From Anniella stebbinsi (Eukaryota > Chordata > Lepidosauria > Squamata > Anniellidae): DNA of 64,000 nt. The stretch covers positions 228,001,654-228,065,653 of the forward strand of contig JARDYH010000001.1 in NCBI GenBank assembly GCA_029215795.1, in the 5' to 3' direction. Both the position numbers and the translations under genes were made by a program. The notes below the pieces were generated by a model that saw nothing but the letters and a program-made list of their open reading frames with translations, was not told the DNA's origin and ran no database searches. Positions 21,441 through 34,195 of this stretch are shown piece by piece (the stretch's first letter is position 1; every line of letters begins with the position of its first letter).

Positions 21441-23010
21441 CAAGTCTTTTCATTGGCTTATATCAGCCTTCCCCAGCATTATAACATAAAGGGAAACATT
21501 CAAGGATTCTTTGAATATATCAGAAGCAGAAAACCAGCTAGGCAGGCAGTTAGACCATTTCATCTGTCTTCACTGCAGAAGATGGAGAACAGGTACGTGT
21601 GCCTGAACAGATGTTTTCAGGAAGGGAGTCTGAGGAACTGGGGCAACTAGTGATGACAGGAGATGGAGTCCTCAGCCTCATTGGCAAATTGAAAGCTATT
21701 TAGTTCTTTGTGTGAGGCAACTCCTCTTGCACACCTTTGCATCTGGAGAGCTTTTCCTTTCCTTTGAAATGAATGGGAAAGTCCTTGTAGGATGGGGATC
21801 TTTTTGTGCATATCAACCCTTGCAATTTGTGATACACAGTTGACACAACTCGATGTACAGGGACAGTTTTGCTTTGTTTGTTAATTATTGTTGTTATTAT
21901 AATTTTAATTATTTAATATTTTAATATTATTATAACTCCTACAATCAGAAATAAGATGAAGCATATAAACAGTTGACATTACAAAAAAAAAAATTGGCCA
22001 GTTTTCCTTGTATAGATCTTTTGCAAAAGGAGGCAGTTCCTTTTCTTTACAGCATTTTCCAATCTGGCATATCAAATGTGGATGCTCACTTTCTCTTGTC
22101 ACTGGCGCTCTCAGCAAGATCTCAGTGATTTCCATTTCTTTTTATAGGAGAGTATTATTCCTGTGAAGCTGATCCTCATCAAACATGACCTTTCTGAAGG
22201 TTTGCATGCTCTGCTATAAATTAAATACAAGGAACTTGGTTTGAGATTAGCACTGGTGTCAATCAGAAATTTCTTCTATCACATCTGCTCTAATGCAGCC
22301 ACAGATTGGACGTGGAAGGAACTCAGCAGATGGCAAAAACTTTGCAAGGAACTTCCGTTTGTAGCACTATAATGACCTTGTTTCCTTTTCAATAGGAGAA
22401 ATTAGTTAAATTAAAAGTCCAACAAACCACATTTGTTAACTCCTGTATATATGTTAGCGGCTTGCAAGTTCCCAAGATGGAATGCTGTTTGATTATGAAT
22501 AAATTTCATAGGCCACAATTACCTGCAACATTGCAGAGATGACATCTATTCAATAGATTTAATAAAGTGGAAAAGGAAATGATAAATACATATATAGCAC
22601 ATATAGACTCTGCGTTATCCATAGTGCTCTTATCCAAACCTGATAGTCTCTTTATCCATTTGGCTCCATTGTATTGTTGTAAGAGGCATTTTTGTTTTGT
22701 ATTAATTCATCAGTCCTCCAGCAAAGGCTTAGGTTATGTATTCTGTTCATGATTAGCTATCAGGATGGATTTCTGGCAGTATCTTGATCTTGTAATATGG
22801 GTATCTGGGTTATGGTGAAGGAGCCAAATTTACATATTTGGGAATTGGAGAAAGGTTCTTATCTTAGTCAGCCAATTCTGGTCTCCTCAAGAAATATACC
22901 TAAGAAGACATGTATAATTTGCTGTAATGGGCATTATAACTGCAATGCATCACTCAAGCAAAGCTGTCCAGCAAACACCAAGGACAGTAATAGTGGGCAC
23001 AGTTCAGCTT
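21441..23010. other. No recognised feature
   Basis: AT-rich, CpG-poor DNA, single-copy in appearance. No open frame with a recognisable domain. Confidence 0.45.
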
Positions 23011-23343
23011 AGGTCCCCTCTACAAGATTTTGGTTTGATGCCTGGTTGGCCGATTATGCGCATCTTCTCCCAATCGCTTTTACGCCTAATCCCTATACAT
23101 GGGAGGAGGTGAAGCGCATTACCAGTTGTATGAAACACACTTTAAAGTTGTTTACATGCGAAGCATCGCTTGTTTACATGGTCATAAGATGCTTTAACTC
23201 CCGCGGTAAATTTAAACTCGCTATTTAATGCGCATAATCGGACAGAAAAAGCGCCTCAACCCCCAATTTGCACTCCATTCATGTGGAGGTAAAATCGGTA
23301 ATGTGCTTTGAAAGAGCTTTAAATCGCTCTTGTAGAGGCACCC
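23011..23343 (-). mobile_element. Family R element (TGCGC-rich), inverted copy
   Basis: Left end AGGTCCCCTCTACAAG, right end GCTCTTGTAGAGGCACCC. Internally CCGATTATGCGCATC, GAAGCGCATTACC, TTTAATGCGCATAATCGG and AAAGCGCCTCAACCCCC are the reverse of features in the 14051 and 26113 copies. Confidence 0.78.
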
Positions 23344-24205
23344 AGAGTCACTCATGACTTAAGTTCCACTGGAAACCAATGGGGACTTCAATTATTCATA
23401 ATAAAGTCCTATTCCACTCTTTTTTATGGAACATAGACATAACTACCTTTCCTAAGGTTGTTTTCAATGTATCTGTTTCAGGTTGGGGAAAGATCAATAG
23501 ATCCTTCATCTAACATGGCCAAATAGAATCTTATTCTGCTACCATACATTGATACTCCTAAACCGATTGACAGGATGCAGGTATAGTCAACCTTACTAGA
23601 TTGAATAATGAACACTACAGTGTCAAAACCACATTAATATTAACAAGATAAATCAGAAATCTCAGGTTTTGCTTTCAGAAGGCGTTTTTGTTCATAGGCA
23701 TGGTAAAAAATATAGTTGTATTTTCTATGATGCAGATAGGCCAGCAGATGTATGTCGTATGATGTGTTTCTCCTTTGCTTTCATTAACCCCTATGTGCGA
23801 TGACAGGAACCACAGCTGCAGTTCAAGGCAAGTTAGAACAACACTGTGATAATATAAATGGAGGAACATGAAGCTAAGCCTTCATGCTGTGGGTTCACCA
23901 AGTGTGATGACGAGGGAAACCTCCCCACCCCCCAAACTGTATGGCACTTTAAACATTTACCGATTAATAGCAAACTGATCATAGCACACTGGCAAGGGCG
24001 AGTGTGGGAATGTATTGTAGACAATAGTAACCCATGCTGTTAAGATGCACATTTACACAATTAATAGGGAGTAATCCCCATTAAACACAGTGGGATTGAC
24101 TTCAAATTAACCCCCACCCCACTAACCAACAAACACCACAGCACTGGACAGACTTCAAGTCTGGAGAACGGTGCGTTGTTGCTCCTGGTCTCCAGACCGG
24201 GAGGC
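23344..24205. other. No recognised feature
   Basis: No element ends or coding similarity. A weak GGAGTAATCCCCATTAAA relic lies near 24066. Confidence 0.45.
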
Positions 24206-24525
24206 TGCTTTGACATCTTCTCTGCCCTGGATGAATCTGTGCAGCACTGGTTAGTTGATGCAGGCGCAGATTCGAAGTGACCAGGGGCAAAGAACTGAAG
24301 ATGCACAGCTGAAAAGTTGGGGACTTACCCCAATTTTTCCAGCCAGAGCGAAAGAAGCCCAGCTCTTCCACCAGTCTGTCCTCGCTCCATAGCTTCTCTG
24401 TAGCTGCCCTGAGGGCATTCCCGGTGGATGGCAACTCCTAATTGGTCACTGTCCACCTGGGCAGAGGGTGGGCCGGCAAGCGGAATAGATGGCGGAACAC
24501 CCCCATGCTGCCTTGCCATGGGGAG
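24206..24525. mobile_element. Family S element, copy 1
   Basis: Aligns with 37949-38279: TTGACATCTTCTCTGCCCTGG, then CGCAGATTCGAAG, GCACAGCTGAAAAGTTGGGG, ACTTACCCCAATTTTTCCAG, CTTCCACCAGTCTGTCCTCG, and a GGGCATTCC..GGATGG block. Copy 2 has the better preserved inverted ends. Diverged relative to copy 2. No coding capacity. Confidence 0.65.
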
Positions 24526-24939
24526 AAGAGTTTCCCTGTCAGGAAAATAAATTATTTTCTTCCCCTAAGCTGCTGCCTTTGCCACCACCCCCACCTCCTA
24601 AAATAAACTTTCTTCCGAGCTGCCCCCTCTTCCTCCTCCTTGCCCTACATTGTTTTAAATCTTTTCTTCTCTCAGGGAGGGACTGGAGAGGGGGCAGATG
24701 ACTTATTTCCCTTTCTGCAATCATGTGAACCAGTCCATAGAGTCTGGAGACCCTGCTGAAACAGGTGGGGGGGGGCTTACACAGTTAGCCCCACTCCTGA
24801 GCTTGATGTTCTCACATACTGCAGCCACCACAATAGTTGTGCAGCTCAGAAGAAACAGCACCACTGCTACAACCATCATATCCTCGGTATCCTGTCCAAT
24901 GGCTTGTATACTGCAAAATACCTTCTTCCAGATTTGTAA
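24526..24939. other. Pyrimidine-rich DNA, no gene
   Basis: CCACCACCCCCACCTCC and similar at 24575-24650. Short open frames on both strands reflect composition. Confidence 0.4.
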
Positions 24940-25122
24940 ATGATTTTAGGATGTTGTAGGATGTTTTAATGCAGTTTTAATAATGTGTGTTATGTTTTAA
25001 TCAGTTTTATGCATTTTATCATATTGTTGTTCCCTGCCTCGATCCAAATGGAGATGCGGGTAAGAAATAAATTATGATGATGATGATGATGATCATGATG
25101 ATGATGATGATGATGATGATGT
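24940..25122 (+). mobile_element. L2-like LINE 3' end with GAT microsatellite tail
   Basis: ATGTTTTAATCAGTTTTATG, then TGTTGTTCCCTGCCTCGATC matches the UTR at 20935-21010. It ends GAAATAAATTATGATGATG.. with an imperfect GAT repeat at 25074-25122. The microsatellite probably grew from the LINE tail. Confidence 0.6.
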
Positions 25123-26112
25123 TGGGGAGATCTTACAATCTGAAGCATCTTCCCCACAGCATAATCAAAGGGAATGTCCCCACCATCCCACTAAGCCCAA
25201 TGTGAGATACTAACCACTAATCGACAGGCAGCGGGGTGTACTCATAATCCATATTGTATGAGCAGCTTTTATTCATGGTTTTGCTTGAAGCTTTCCTCTA
25301 GCTCGCTCGCTCGCTCGCACACACACAGACACCCCTCTTCAGTACATCACTTAAAACATACAAAGTAAGCATAAAGGACTCCATTTAGGCTTTTGTCTAA
25401 ATTAACCTGCTTGTTGAACCAGAGACTCTGGGTAATTTGAATGCAGAGCTGGTTTATGCTTGCAGGTACCTGGAGAGAGATCTATTATCTTGAACATCCA
25501 GCAAAATGTAAAAGAGGGTCTTACATAGCTGCACCAACTGACTGCTTAATGTGGGTCAGTCCTTTTATTTTCTCATAAAATGCATATGGGCAACAGTAAT
25601 GATTTTCTGTGGATGCGATCTTTCTGTCCAGCTGCTTGACTCATGTGGAATTTTCTAAACTAACCATTTAAGCCAGGAAGGTTATTTTGCGGGGCAGGGA
25701 GGTTGCTAAAAACTGAACCACACCAGCTGAATGACAAATGAAAATCCACGGCTGAAATCCAATCAGTGTGTATCATGAGTATGTACTTGGAAATCTGAAT
25801 ATCAATAAATCTGTCTTATTGAAATAAAATTCCCTGGGAGTTGCTTACTTATCTTTAATGTAACTTGTACATGTAATGTACATGTAATGTAATGTACATG
25901 TAACTTCATGATGCTGCAAACCTATGTGAACAAAGAGGGAATTTTCATTGCTATCTGTTGCCGACCAAATAGAGCATCAAGGATTTTCTTATGACATTTG
26001 TTGAGACTGAGGAACAAGGCTTTCTTTGCATCTTTGTTAATCCACATTAAGGGGACATTTCTTATCTACATAATTTGAACAGCCAGAGAGCTTCATTCAT
26101 TATGGCAATCCA
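25123..26112. other. No gene; small tandem repeats
   Basis: GCTCGCTCGC followed by ACAC at 25300-25330, and an 11-mer GTACATGTAAT tandem at about 25867-25900. Otherwise nothing recognised. Confidence 0.45.
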
Positions 26113-26463
26113 GGGCTGCCTCTACAAGAGGCATTTAAAGCTCTTTCAAGGCGCATTAAAAAAATTACCTCTACAAGAACGGAGCGCAAATCGGGCGTAG
26201 AGGCGCTTTAAACATCCGATTATGCGCATTATCGAATGCACGTTAAATACTTATTTTGCTCTGGCCGTTAAAGCGCATTTTGACTATGTGAACAAGCGAT
26301 TCTCCGCATTAACTACTTGTAAAGTGCATTTGAAACAACCAGTAAGGTCACCCGTTGAGTGCTCAATTACCTCCTGAATACAAGCATTTACGATAAAGCG
26401 CTTCCGAGAAGATGCGCATAATCGGCTAACCAGGCGTCAAACGGAATCCATCTAAAGGGGGCC
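26113..26463 (+). mobile_element. Family R element (TGCGC-rich), copy 3
   Basis: GGGCTGCCTCTACAAGAGGC at the left, CATCTAAAGGGGGCCT at the right. Contains AACGGAGCGCAAATCGGGCG, CCGATTATGCGCATTATCG, GGCCGTTAAAGCGCATTTTG and GATAAAGCGCTTCCG. Same orientation as 14051 and 33837. Confidence 0.8.
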
Positions 26464-27361
26464 TAAGTTAGACTTGCCCCCAAATACAAGAATTCTTAAT
26501 TTCAGTACTCAATAAGATTAAATGGATGATCGATTGACTGATTGATATCATTTATATTTAGATACATGTTAGATTTTTAAAAAAACATAAACTGGAAGAA
26601 AGAAATTGACTCGGCGTGTTATTTACCTAGGAAGGCAAGAATTTGGATTGCCCAGCAATGGAAAAGGACTGAATGTGCCCTGTTTGCTTCAATGGGAGGC
26701 GACATGTTGGGCTTTGGTGACATGCTTGAAGTTGACGTATCTTATATGCAGTTAGGGGGTGAAGAAAAAAACTTGGGAACCTGAAACAATATCAATTTTG
26801 TTTTTTTAATGGGATAGTTACAATCAGCTTAGACTATCCAGTTAGATTGATACAGCCATCCATCAATCATAACTAAATGGATAAAGAAATGTAGTGATTA
26901 ATTGGCTGGATGTATTTTAATTGTTGGACTGATATCTGTATGTGTGTTTATTTTGCACATTGCGATACTTTGTATTTTATAGTAAAAAAAATTGTGGCAG
27001 AGACTGTTGGCCTGGATCCATCCCTGTGAGCATAGGCTAAGGTTAAAACAAGGTATATCATAGTTGAAGAAGTAAATAATAGCATGTCTTTTTAGGAATA
27101 TAAATTGGTCCCATAACAGGACTAGAATTCAAGACCAGTATCTTAGCTAGGCATGGACTATCAGGATGCAAGAGAGATGGAAATTTGGTTCCAGACTGAA
27201 AGCTAACTACACACTATATTAAGTGTGTAGCATGTCACTAATCCTAACTCTCAATTCTTTTTTCATTTTGTATAAAAGTGTGGGCCCCTTAACTAGACCG
27301 GGATTACCATGTGTGAATGGGAGTTAAATCTTCCCACCCTAAATTGATCCCACAAACAGGG
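26464..27361. other. No recognised feature
   Basis: AT-rich, no element ends, no coding similarity. Confidence 0.45.
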
Positions 27362-27502
27362 ATCCTATCTATACTACTGCTTTAAAACTGTTTAAAATAG
27401 TTTATAACAGTTTTGAGAACTGTTGGGGCCCAGGACACACTCCATGTACAGTTTTCAAAATGTTTTCAAAGGGTTTTATCCTGCGTGTGTAGATAGGCTC
27501 AG
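27362..27502. mobile_element. Family E element
   Basis: Left ATCCTATCTATACTACTGC, right ..TATCCTGCGTGTGTAGATAGG. The centre has ACTGTTGGGGCCCAGGACAC. It shares this centre with 27911-28045 and 41559-41744. Non-coding. Confidence 0.7.
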
Positions 27503-27839
27503 GGTCTAAAAAAAAGAAGGGAAAAAAAAGACCTCCATTGGCACCATTGGAACTGATCACAGAAACAAAATGGACCACAAAACATTGGTATAATATAATC
27601 ACATTGGCCGGTCCATTTTACCAACCTCAGTAGTTTCTGGTAGTGGTATAGCTGGGCCTTCACCTTTCAGCAGAAGACCAGTGGCCCACTCAGCCCAGGA
27701 GCCCCAAATCAGCAGCCAGTTAGTGGCTGGTGATGAGGATATTAGGGAGGCAGAAGCAAACCACATATTATTGCTAAAATTGTGATGGTACTATGACTTA
27801 AGTGAGTTTAAATGGCAGAATTCCATATGCCCAGATTGT

Positions 27840-27840
27840 A

Positions 27841-27890
<50 letters not shown>
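27840..27890. repeat. (ATT)17 microsatellite
   Basis: A 51-bp pure ATT/TTA tract between two family E copies. Confidence 0.97.
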
Positions 27891-27910
27891 GCGTATCGGG
27901 AATGTAGACT

Positions 27911-28045
27911 TAGACAGGATCTACACTACTGCTTTAAGATGACTTATAACAGTAGTGACAACTGTTGGGGCCCAGGACACACTCCGTATACAGTTTTCAA
28001 ACCGTTTTCAAAGTGTCATAACCTGCTTGGTGTAGATCTGGCCAC
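27911..28045. mobile_element. Family E element
   Basis: Left GGATCTACACTACTGCTTTA, right ..AACCTGCTTGGTGTAGATCTG. Same orientation as the 27362 copy; the ATT tract lies between them. Confidence 0.72.
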
Positions 28046-30613
28046 AGTTTTAAAGCATGGAATGGTAGTTGGAGGTGGGGAAGAGAAATGTTAGTAATAT
28101 GCTTCACAACTGAACTAATATGGCCATCTAAAGGGCTCCACCATAAGACCATTAAGTACCGGGTCTAAGAGTCTATCTACACAGTCCCTTGGAACGTTTA
28201 AAATAGCATTTTAAAATGTTCCAAATAGGTGCGTTCTAAAACGTCTTAGACCACATTACTGAGTACTCACGTTACAGGAGAAAATTTCTTCAGTCTTTAA
28301 AGCTGTGTGTGCAGTCACACACTCTTCTGCCCTGTCTCTTTCTCTTTCGTTTTTACCATGAGTTTAGGGCAAGGCATTGTGGGCATTGTAGTTCAGTCAC
28401 CCACTTCCTCCTTTGTTCCTCTGTCATTCCCTAGTGAGTATAGGGCTAAGAATTGTGGGTGTTGTAGTTCACTCGCCCACTTCCTCCTTAGCCCCGCTTT
28501 CTTCCCCACCAATCAACTGCTAAGCATTTGGGCACCAGTAAACGAAGCACTGCCCCCATGAATCACAAACGGTAAGGAAGGACACATTATTTTACTTAAA
28601 ACGATTTATTAAAAGTGAAACCATTGTATATAACTGAAGTGAGTTTTTAAAAACCTCAGGTATACAACGTTATAGGGAGTGCGTCATGTGGCCCAAAGAG
28701 TTTTCATAACCCTTATAAAACGTTAAAAACCTAGCATGTAGGTCGGCTCTAAAATTACCCAGCTGCATCACTGGTTTCCAGACAGTTTTCAGAGGCCACT
28801 TCAGATATAACAGATTGCAGAAATCCAAAGCAAGAGGGTACCAGTGTGTGGATAACTGTAGCTAGGCTATCTGTGTCCAGTTAGGGTTGTGGCTGGGATA
28901 TATGCCTAAACTGATTAAAATTAAAATTAAAAAAACCTTCCCTTCAATTTATGACAAGTTCAGAATCTCATATCCCTTTCAATATGATATGCTGAGATTT
29001 CAGTATTCTATGTTAACTGTGTCCTGCTTTGGCACTGCAGTTTTGCTGGCATGCCATGAAGAAGTGAGGCTTCCATGATAATGCGCTGTGCTGCAGACTG
29101 CCAGTTCCCCCTCCTTCTCACAGTCCTTCTGTCCGTTGATGCTCACATGGTTAAGCTCTTCTTTGCAAGCTGCTCTTTCCCTGTTCCTCTCAGCCATTCT
29201 GTCCCTTGCTGCTCAGGCTGTACTGTTCAGTCTCTAGCCCAGCTTCACCTATCACCTTCCAATGTCAGATCAAAGATCCTACCTAAAGAATCCTAGGAGC
29301 AGTCACTTTTTTGGCTCCTTTGGAATTTTGAAAGAGTATAGTGGATATACTCACAAAAATGGGTGCAATGGAGAGTCTATATCATTCACAAGATGGCTGC
29401 CATTCATGAGCTTTACGAGGTTCTCTACATTAGGGGAAAAATCTCTGCTTTCTTAGCAGGTCTCAGACCTTTTCACGTTCAAAACAGGCTCCTTCAGACA
29501 GTGACAAAAAGCAATCACGTGCTTTTTAATTGAAAAGGGAATGTCATTGAAAATAATAGGCTGCAATGAAACACCACCATCTAGTGGCAGAATAAAAACC
29601 TGCCATAAATAGATACTGGATTGTCTCTGTGTTATAAAAACACAGGATTGCTAGGAGAAAGGGCGGGAGATGTTCTGATTGTTTACAACATCAGGAAATC
29701 AACCCACAAACTTCCAGGAGTAGTCAGTCATGAGCGTACTATAAATTGCTCATTTAAAGATCCCTTACAACTTTCCCCTCCTTCTGCCATTTTCAGTTTC
29801 CCCAACACCCCAGTCTCCATGGTAACAGTTGCCTGGAGCTATGCACATCCTCCTGGCCCCTCTTTACCTTCACTTTATCCAGGTGAACCTTCCTGCATCT
29901 GCCACATTTGCTGAATTATTCAGTCTTAAATAGCATAAATAGATAGGAGGCATTAATTTCACAGAAACTTTTTTCCTGCACTATGCCACTACACTGTATA
30001 ATGAATGGCCTGTTAGACTGCAAGCACCTCTCGGAAGAATTCTGTAAATGTTATTTTTGGCATCTTTAGTTAAAATGGAATGAGCTATAAGAACTCCAGT
30101 TCATGGCAGCCAGCCAGCCCAGAACTCTTGTACAAGGTATTCATTTCCCACAAATATTGTCTTAGTTCTTGAGGGGAAACTCTGTTTGTTCATAGTTGAA
30201 GATGAAAATCAGGCTCTCGACTTGGGGTGGGTGTAACTTCATAAAAGTATGTAAATAGGGTATAACCATTTTGTTCTTCTGGCTTTTGGGGCTTGGAAAG
30301 GTTTATGTATGTATCCCACAGTGGTTTACAGTGCAAATTAATAATAAGATAGAAAATAAAACAGTTCAAATCAATCAATAACTAATGCTGTGCCACATCC
30401 TGCCCCCTATGCCCAGGAACTTTTTCACTCCCTGCAAAAGGGGCATTTTTCAGCCTCTTTCACGGGGAGGGGGAGAATTTTCTTCTTGGGGAGGTGGACA
30501 TGGTTTCCACATACCTTTTAAAAGTGTAGCCGGTGGTTGAGGGATTTTCTTAAAAACACCCCTGACACTTGGAGGAGCCTGGCAGTTCTTCCTGCATGCA
30601 AATTGGAGACCAT
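28046..30613. other. Mostly unrecognised, with relics
   Basis: 28170-28750 may be a decayed TIR element: GAGTCTATCTACACAG at the left and CTAGCATGTAGGTCGGCTC at the right are weak inverted ends. It holds two GTTGTAGTTCA..CCCACTTCCTCC blocks at 28386 and 28454. 29325-29410 matches the dispersed repeat at 17975. No gene seen. Confidence 0.4.
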
Positions 30614-31122
30614 GGCCATTTCTACACCAGGCGTTTGCCTGGAATTGCCCCTGGACGGCTACAGGATTTGCCAGGGATAAGGGATCCCTGGAAAATCCCA
30701 ATTTTTCCATGGTCCTGGGAAGTTCCCGGGACTGCAGGAGATGTGGCACCTATCCCGGCTGCTGCCACGCTTACTCGCGAGTAAGTGTGGCAGCAGAAAT
30801 GGGTATGTCGCTGCACTGCGAGGCTCCATGCCCATGAAGGGAGAGGGAACAGCAATTTTACCATCCCCAGGATGGCAGGGTAGGGTGGGCCCCCGATTTC
30901 GCACACAATTTTTGTTTTCATTTACCTGGGCGATGTAGCGCAAGTGTGCTCTTCCTGGATCAAAAAGAAAAAAACCAAAATGGTGGTGTGACATGCAACA
31001 ACCCCAGAGGAAGCTGGGTCATCACACTTTTACTGTGGATTCCAGCCACGATCCAGGGAGCAGGTACTTCTGGGATCGCCGCCCCTCCCTCCCTCTACAC
31101 CCCTATGGTGTAGAAAGGGCCC
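30614..31122. mobile_element. Family T TIR element
   Basis: Left GGCCATTTCTACACCAGGCG and right ATGGTGTAGAAAGGGCCC are inverted repeats of about 17 bp. A palindromic CTGCCACGCTTACTCGCGAG / TAAGTGTGGCAGCAG lies at 30763-30796. CpG-rich in places. Only one copy in the window, no transposase frame, no clear target duplication. Confidence 0.65.
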
Positions 31123-31636
31123 ATGTGACCTTGCCCTCTCCATTAGACATTCAAGAAGAACTCCTGGGCTCCTGCAAATGCCAGGGGTGTTTAAAAAAAA
31201 TAAAAAACAGAAGGCCACACAACAACTGCCTACACCTAAAAAGGTATGTGGAAATCTTGTCTCCCTCCCCAAGTAGAACATTCTCTGAAATAGGGCTTGG
31301 GAGAATAGCAAATCTAGGTTGCCCTTGCTGATCTTTTCTAGCCTGGCTCACTGTGCTGCAGAGAGAACTGTTGCATTGACTAACAATATTTCTGCATAGC
31401 ATCCATGCCAAGAAGCAAGGTCAGACAGGTCAATATTAGAGATGAAGTGGGCATTTGAAGCATGGGTGCTTGAATAACTATGTATGCATTACATCTGTGT
31501 TCTACCTTTCTTCCAACAAGCTCAAGGCAGTGTACATGGTTGCCCTAACTTTATCCTCAAAACGACCATGTGATGTAAGTTGGACTGAGAAAGAATGACT
31601 GGTCCAAGGTCAGCTTCATGGTTGAGTGGGGATTTG
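31123..31636. other. No recognised gene
   Basis: 31495-31620 (TCTACCTTTCTTCCAACAAG.. TTATCCTCAAAACGACC) resembles a 3' piece of an old retroposon, not assignable by eye. Confidence 0.35.
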
Positions 31637-31644
31637 ATCATGGT

Positions 31645-31979
31645 TTGGGTGATCATATTTGGGGGCAGGGGGCGGGGGAGGACAGGGTTCCTGTATCTTT
31701 AACAGTTGTACAGAAAAGGAAATTTCAGCAGGTGTCATTTGTATGTATGCAGCACCTGGTGAAATTCCCTCTCCATCACAACAGTTACAGCTGCAAGAGC
31801 CCTGCCCTCTTTTGTATCTGGTCACCTTAGTTATAGCTCCTGCAGGTTTAACTGTTGTGATGAAGAGGGAATTTCACCAGGTGCTGCATGCTTACAAAAA
31901 TGACACCTGCTGAAATTCCCTTTTCTATACAACTGTTAAAGATCAGGAGCCCTGTCCTCTTTTCCATATGGTCACCCTA
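31645..31979. mobile_element. Family A foldback element with exact 8-bp target duplication
   Basis: ATCATGGT occurs at 31637-31644 and 31980-31987 directly outside the ends, supporting hAT-type insertion for the family. Left end TTGGGTGATCAT, right end ATATGGTCACCCTA. The loop-proximal arm reads CACCTGGTGAAATTCCC with GCTGCATGC, a different interior subfamily from 3432. A G-rich insert (about 31661-31678) lies in the left arm. Confidence 0.9.
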
Positions 31980-31987
31980 ATCATGGT

Positions 31988-33836
31988 CCCCATTCCTAGT
32001 CTCACTCCTACGAATATCAGCCATGCCAACTCTCAATATGAGTAGCATTGAGCACAAACTGGCTTGAGCAGGGCCCCTGCCTCACTTCTGCTCAGCTCGC
32101 ATCTCAGCCCTGGCCAGTCCTCCTTCCTCAAAATTGCATTGGGTTGGCTATTTTTTGGAGATCACTGGTCTGTCAGCAGCACCCACAATTTTTGGCTGCA
32201 AAACTAAGAATTTTCATTTTCACCTGTGTGTTAATTTGAAGGCTCACAAGGTTGTGACGTTTACTCAAATTTTTCACCCCATTGAAACTTAGAGGGAAAA
32301 TACTGCATCATAGACCCCACTAGAGAAAAACAGTTAATTCATAATAAACTTATTTCTGCAGGAAGCCAGTCAGTACTGAAGTGAAGACTCTTAACTTTCA
32401 ATCCCTAACCCCGTATAATCCTCTGTTGCAGTCCAATATTTAGATTTAATAGAAAATGTGGCCCACCTCATTCTACATTTGGGAACTTGCTTATACATTT
32501 GAATCATTTCTCATTATTGGTACAGGTGATGGATCCAGCTTACAGAATCTGCATTTTATAATTTCAAAGTTGATTGTAAGCAATGTAGCAACCAACTTTG
32601 AACATTATTAAATGTTCAGAAGGATGTATATTATTCTTGCACTAGCTCAGCACAAATCCTTTTTTATATATTGTGAATATTCACACAGTCACCTCAAGGA
32701 CATAGCAAGTGTATTGCTGCTGCGCCCCATGGCTACTCATGTTGCCTAGGAATTTGAACAGCTAGTTCTGTATCCATTACACCATTGTGGAAGGGGTCTA
32801 GCTCAGTGGTAGTAGACCACTGTCATGTATCACATGGATTTCATTTTATATGGTTGACTTGATAATCATGATCATACAAGCGGAAAATGGCTGAAGTAAA
32901 ATGGATGCTTCGGTGAACCAAGAATTGTGTTTGCCCTATCCTCTGCTTTTCCCCCTCAAAACATGTGTGTAAAGCTGCAGACAGATGGAAGACAAGAAGG
33001 CCGTGATATTTTACTTGGTGCCAGAGTGAAGAGCCTTAGAAAGTAAACACAAATCTTCTCATCCAGAGTGCTGAGATAATGTTGGTTGCTTGGAAATCTA
33101 AGAGCACAATAACCTCTGAGACAGAATCAAGGAAAAATTTAAATGGAGACCGAGAGAAGGGGAGGGGAAGCCATCCTTTGAAACCTGCCAGTCTAACAAT
33201 AGAGAGTGACGGACGTAGGTTTTAGTGGGTGATTCACCTTTATTCTTTTAATATTTATACTTCTAAAGTTTTTCAGACAAGAAACATTGCAGCACTCCAG
33301 CTCACCCCTCAGGGTCAAAGATGAAAGTTCAGATTGGATTGTTTATCCATTAACCATCAGCAATATGAGAACTAATACAGTGTTTATCTTCAGCCTTGTG
33401 GGACTCTGGTGTAGTTTGACCCTTTTACCCTCCTCTCTGCACCCCTAGTCATAGTATATGAATTACAAAGCTATTTAATTCAATACTGTGTGCCTCTCAA
33501 TAAGAACGGTCCAAACTGAATCAGCAGTGAGGAATTTCTTGATGGCTTAAGTACACCCACTTTGCTTCAGAGAGGAGGAATCTCCAAATGAAATCTCAAA
33601 TCTGGGGGAGAGGCAGCTAGTCGTTATGTAATTTACCTGACCATTTAGATCAAGGGTGCAGAATGTATGGGTCTCTGAAGATATTATTAGACTCAATAAC
33701 TCCCATCAGCCACAGCCATGAGTCAGGGTTTATAGAAGCTGTAGATCGACAACTAGCCTAGTATGCCCCTGTTCCTGGAGATGTCTGATATGCCCATGGT
33801 CACACATATGCCTTATTTGCATCCCATTTAGACTAC
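31988..33836. other. No gene; tRNA-like fragment and family P relic inside
   Basis: Apart from the tRNA-like fragment at 32783-32830 and a family P relic at 33655-33780, nothing is recognised. Confidence 0.45.
32783..32830 (+). repeat. tRNA-like A-box fragment (SINE head relic)
   Basis: GGAAGGGGTCTAGCTCAGTGGTAG matches a pol III A box in tRNA context (TAGCTCAGTGGTAG). No cloverleaf completes downstream and no B box follows, so it is a relic. Confidence 0.5.
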
Positions 33837-34193
33837 GGCCTCCTCCACACCAGACATTTAATGAGCCTTAGAGGCTCATTATAAATTTTACCTCCACACC
33901 AGTGGAGCGCAAAACGGGCGTACAGGCGCGTTATTTCCCCGATAAGGCGCATTTTCGAATGCGCGTTAAATAGCGACTTTTATTTTTCTCCGGCCGTTAA
34001 AGCGCATTATCGCGGTGTGAACAAGCGATTATGCGCGTTAACGTCTTCTAAAGCGCTTTTTGGACATGAATTAATGCGCTTCGCTGCCTCTCGCCGCCTC
34101 CCGTGCAGAGGGATTAGGCGTAAATGCGCCTCCGCGATAATGCGCATAATCCCGGAACCGGGCGCAAAAGCGCATCCTTGTGGAGGGGGCCTA
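33837..34193 (+). mobile_element. Family R element, best preserved copy
   Basis: GGCCTCCTCCACACCAG at the left and its counterpart CTTGTGGAGGGGGCC at the right. It keeps most CpGs, so it is the youngest copy. About a dozen TGCGC/GCGCA words occur in 350 bp, many in mirror pairs: GATAAGGCGCATTTTCG, AATGCGCGTTAAATAGCG, TTAAAGCGCATTATCGCGG, GATAATGCGCATAATCCC. No coding capacity. Confidence 0.83.
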
Positions 34194-34195
34194 CT

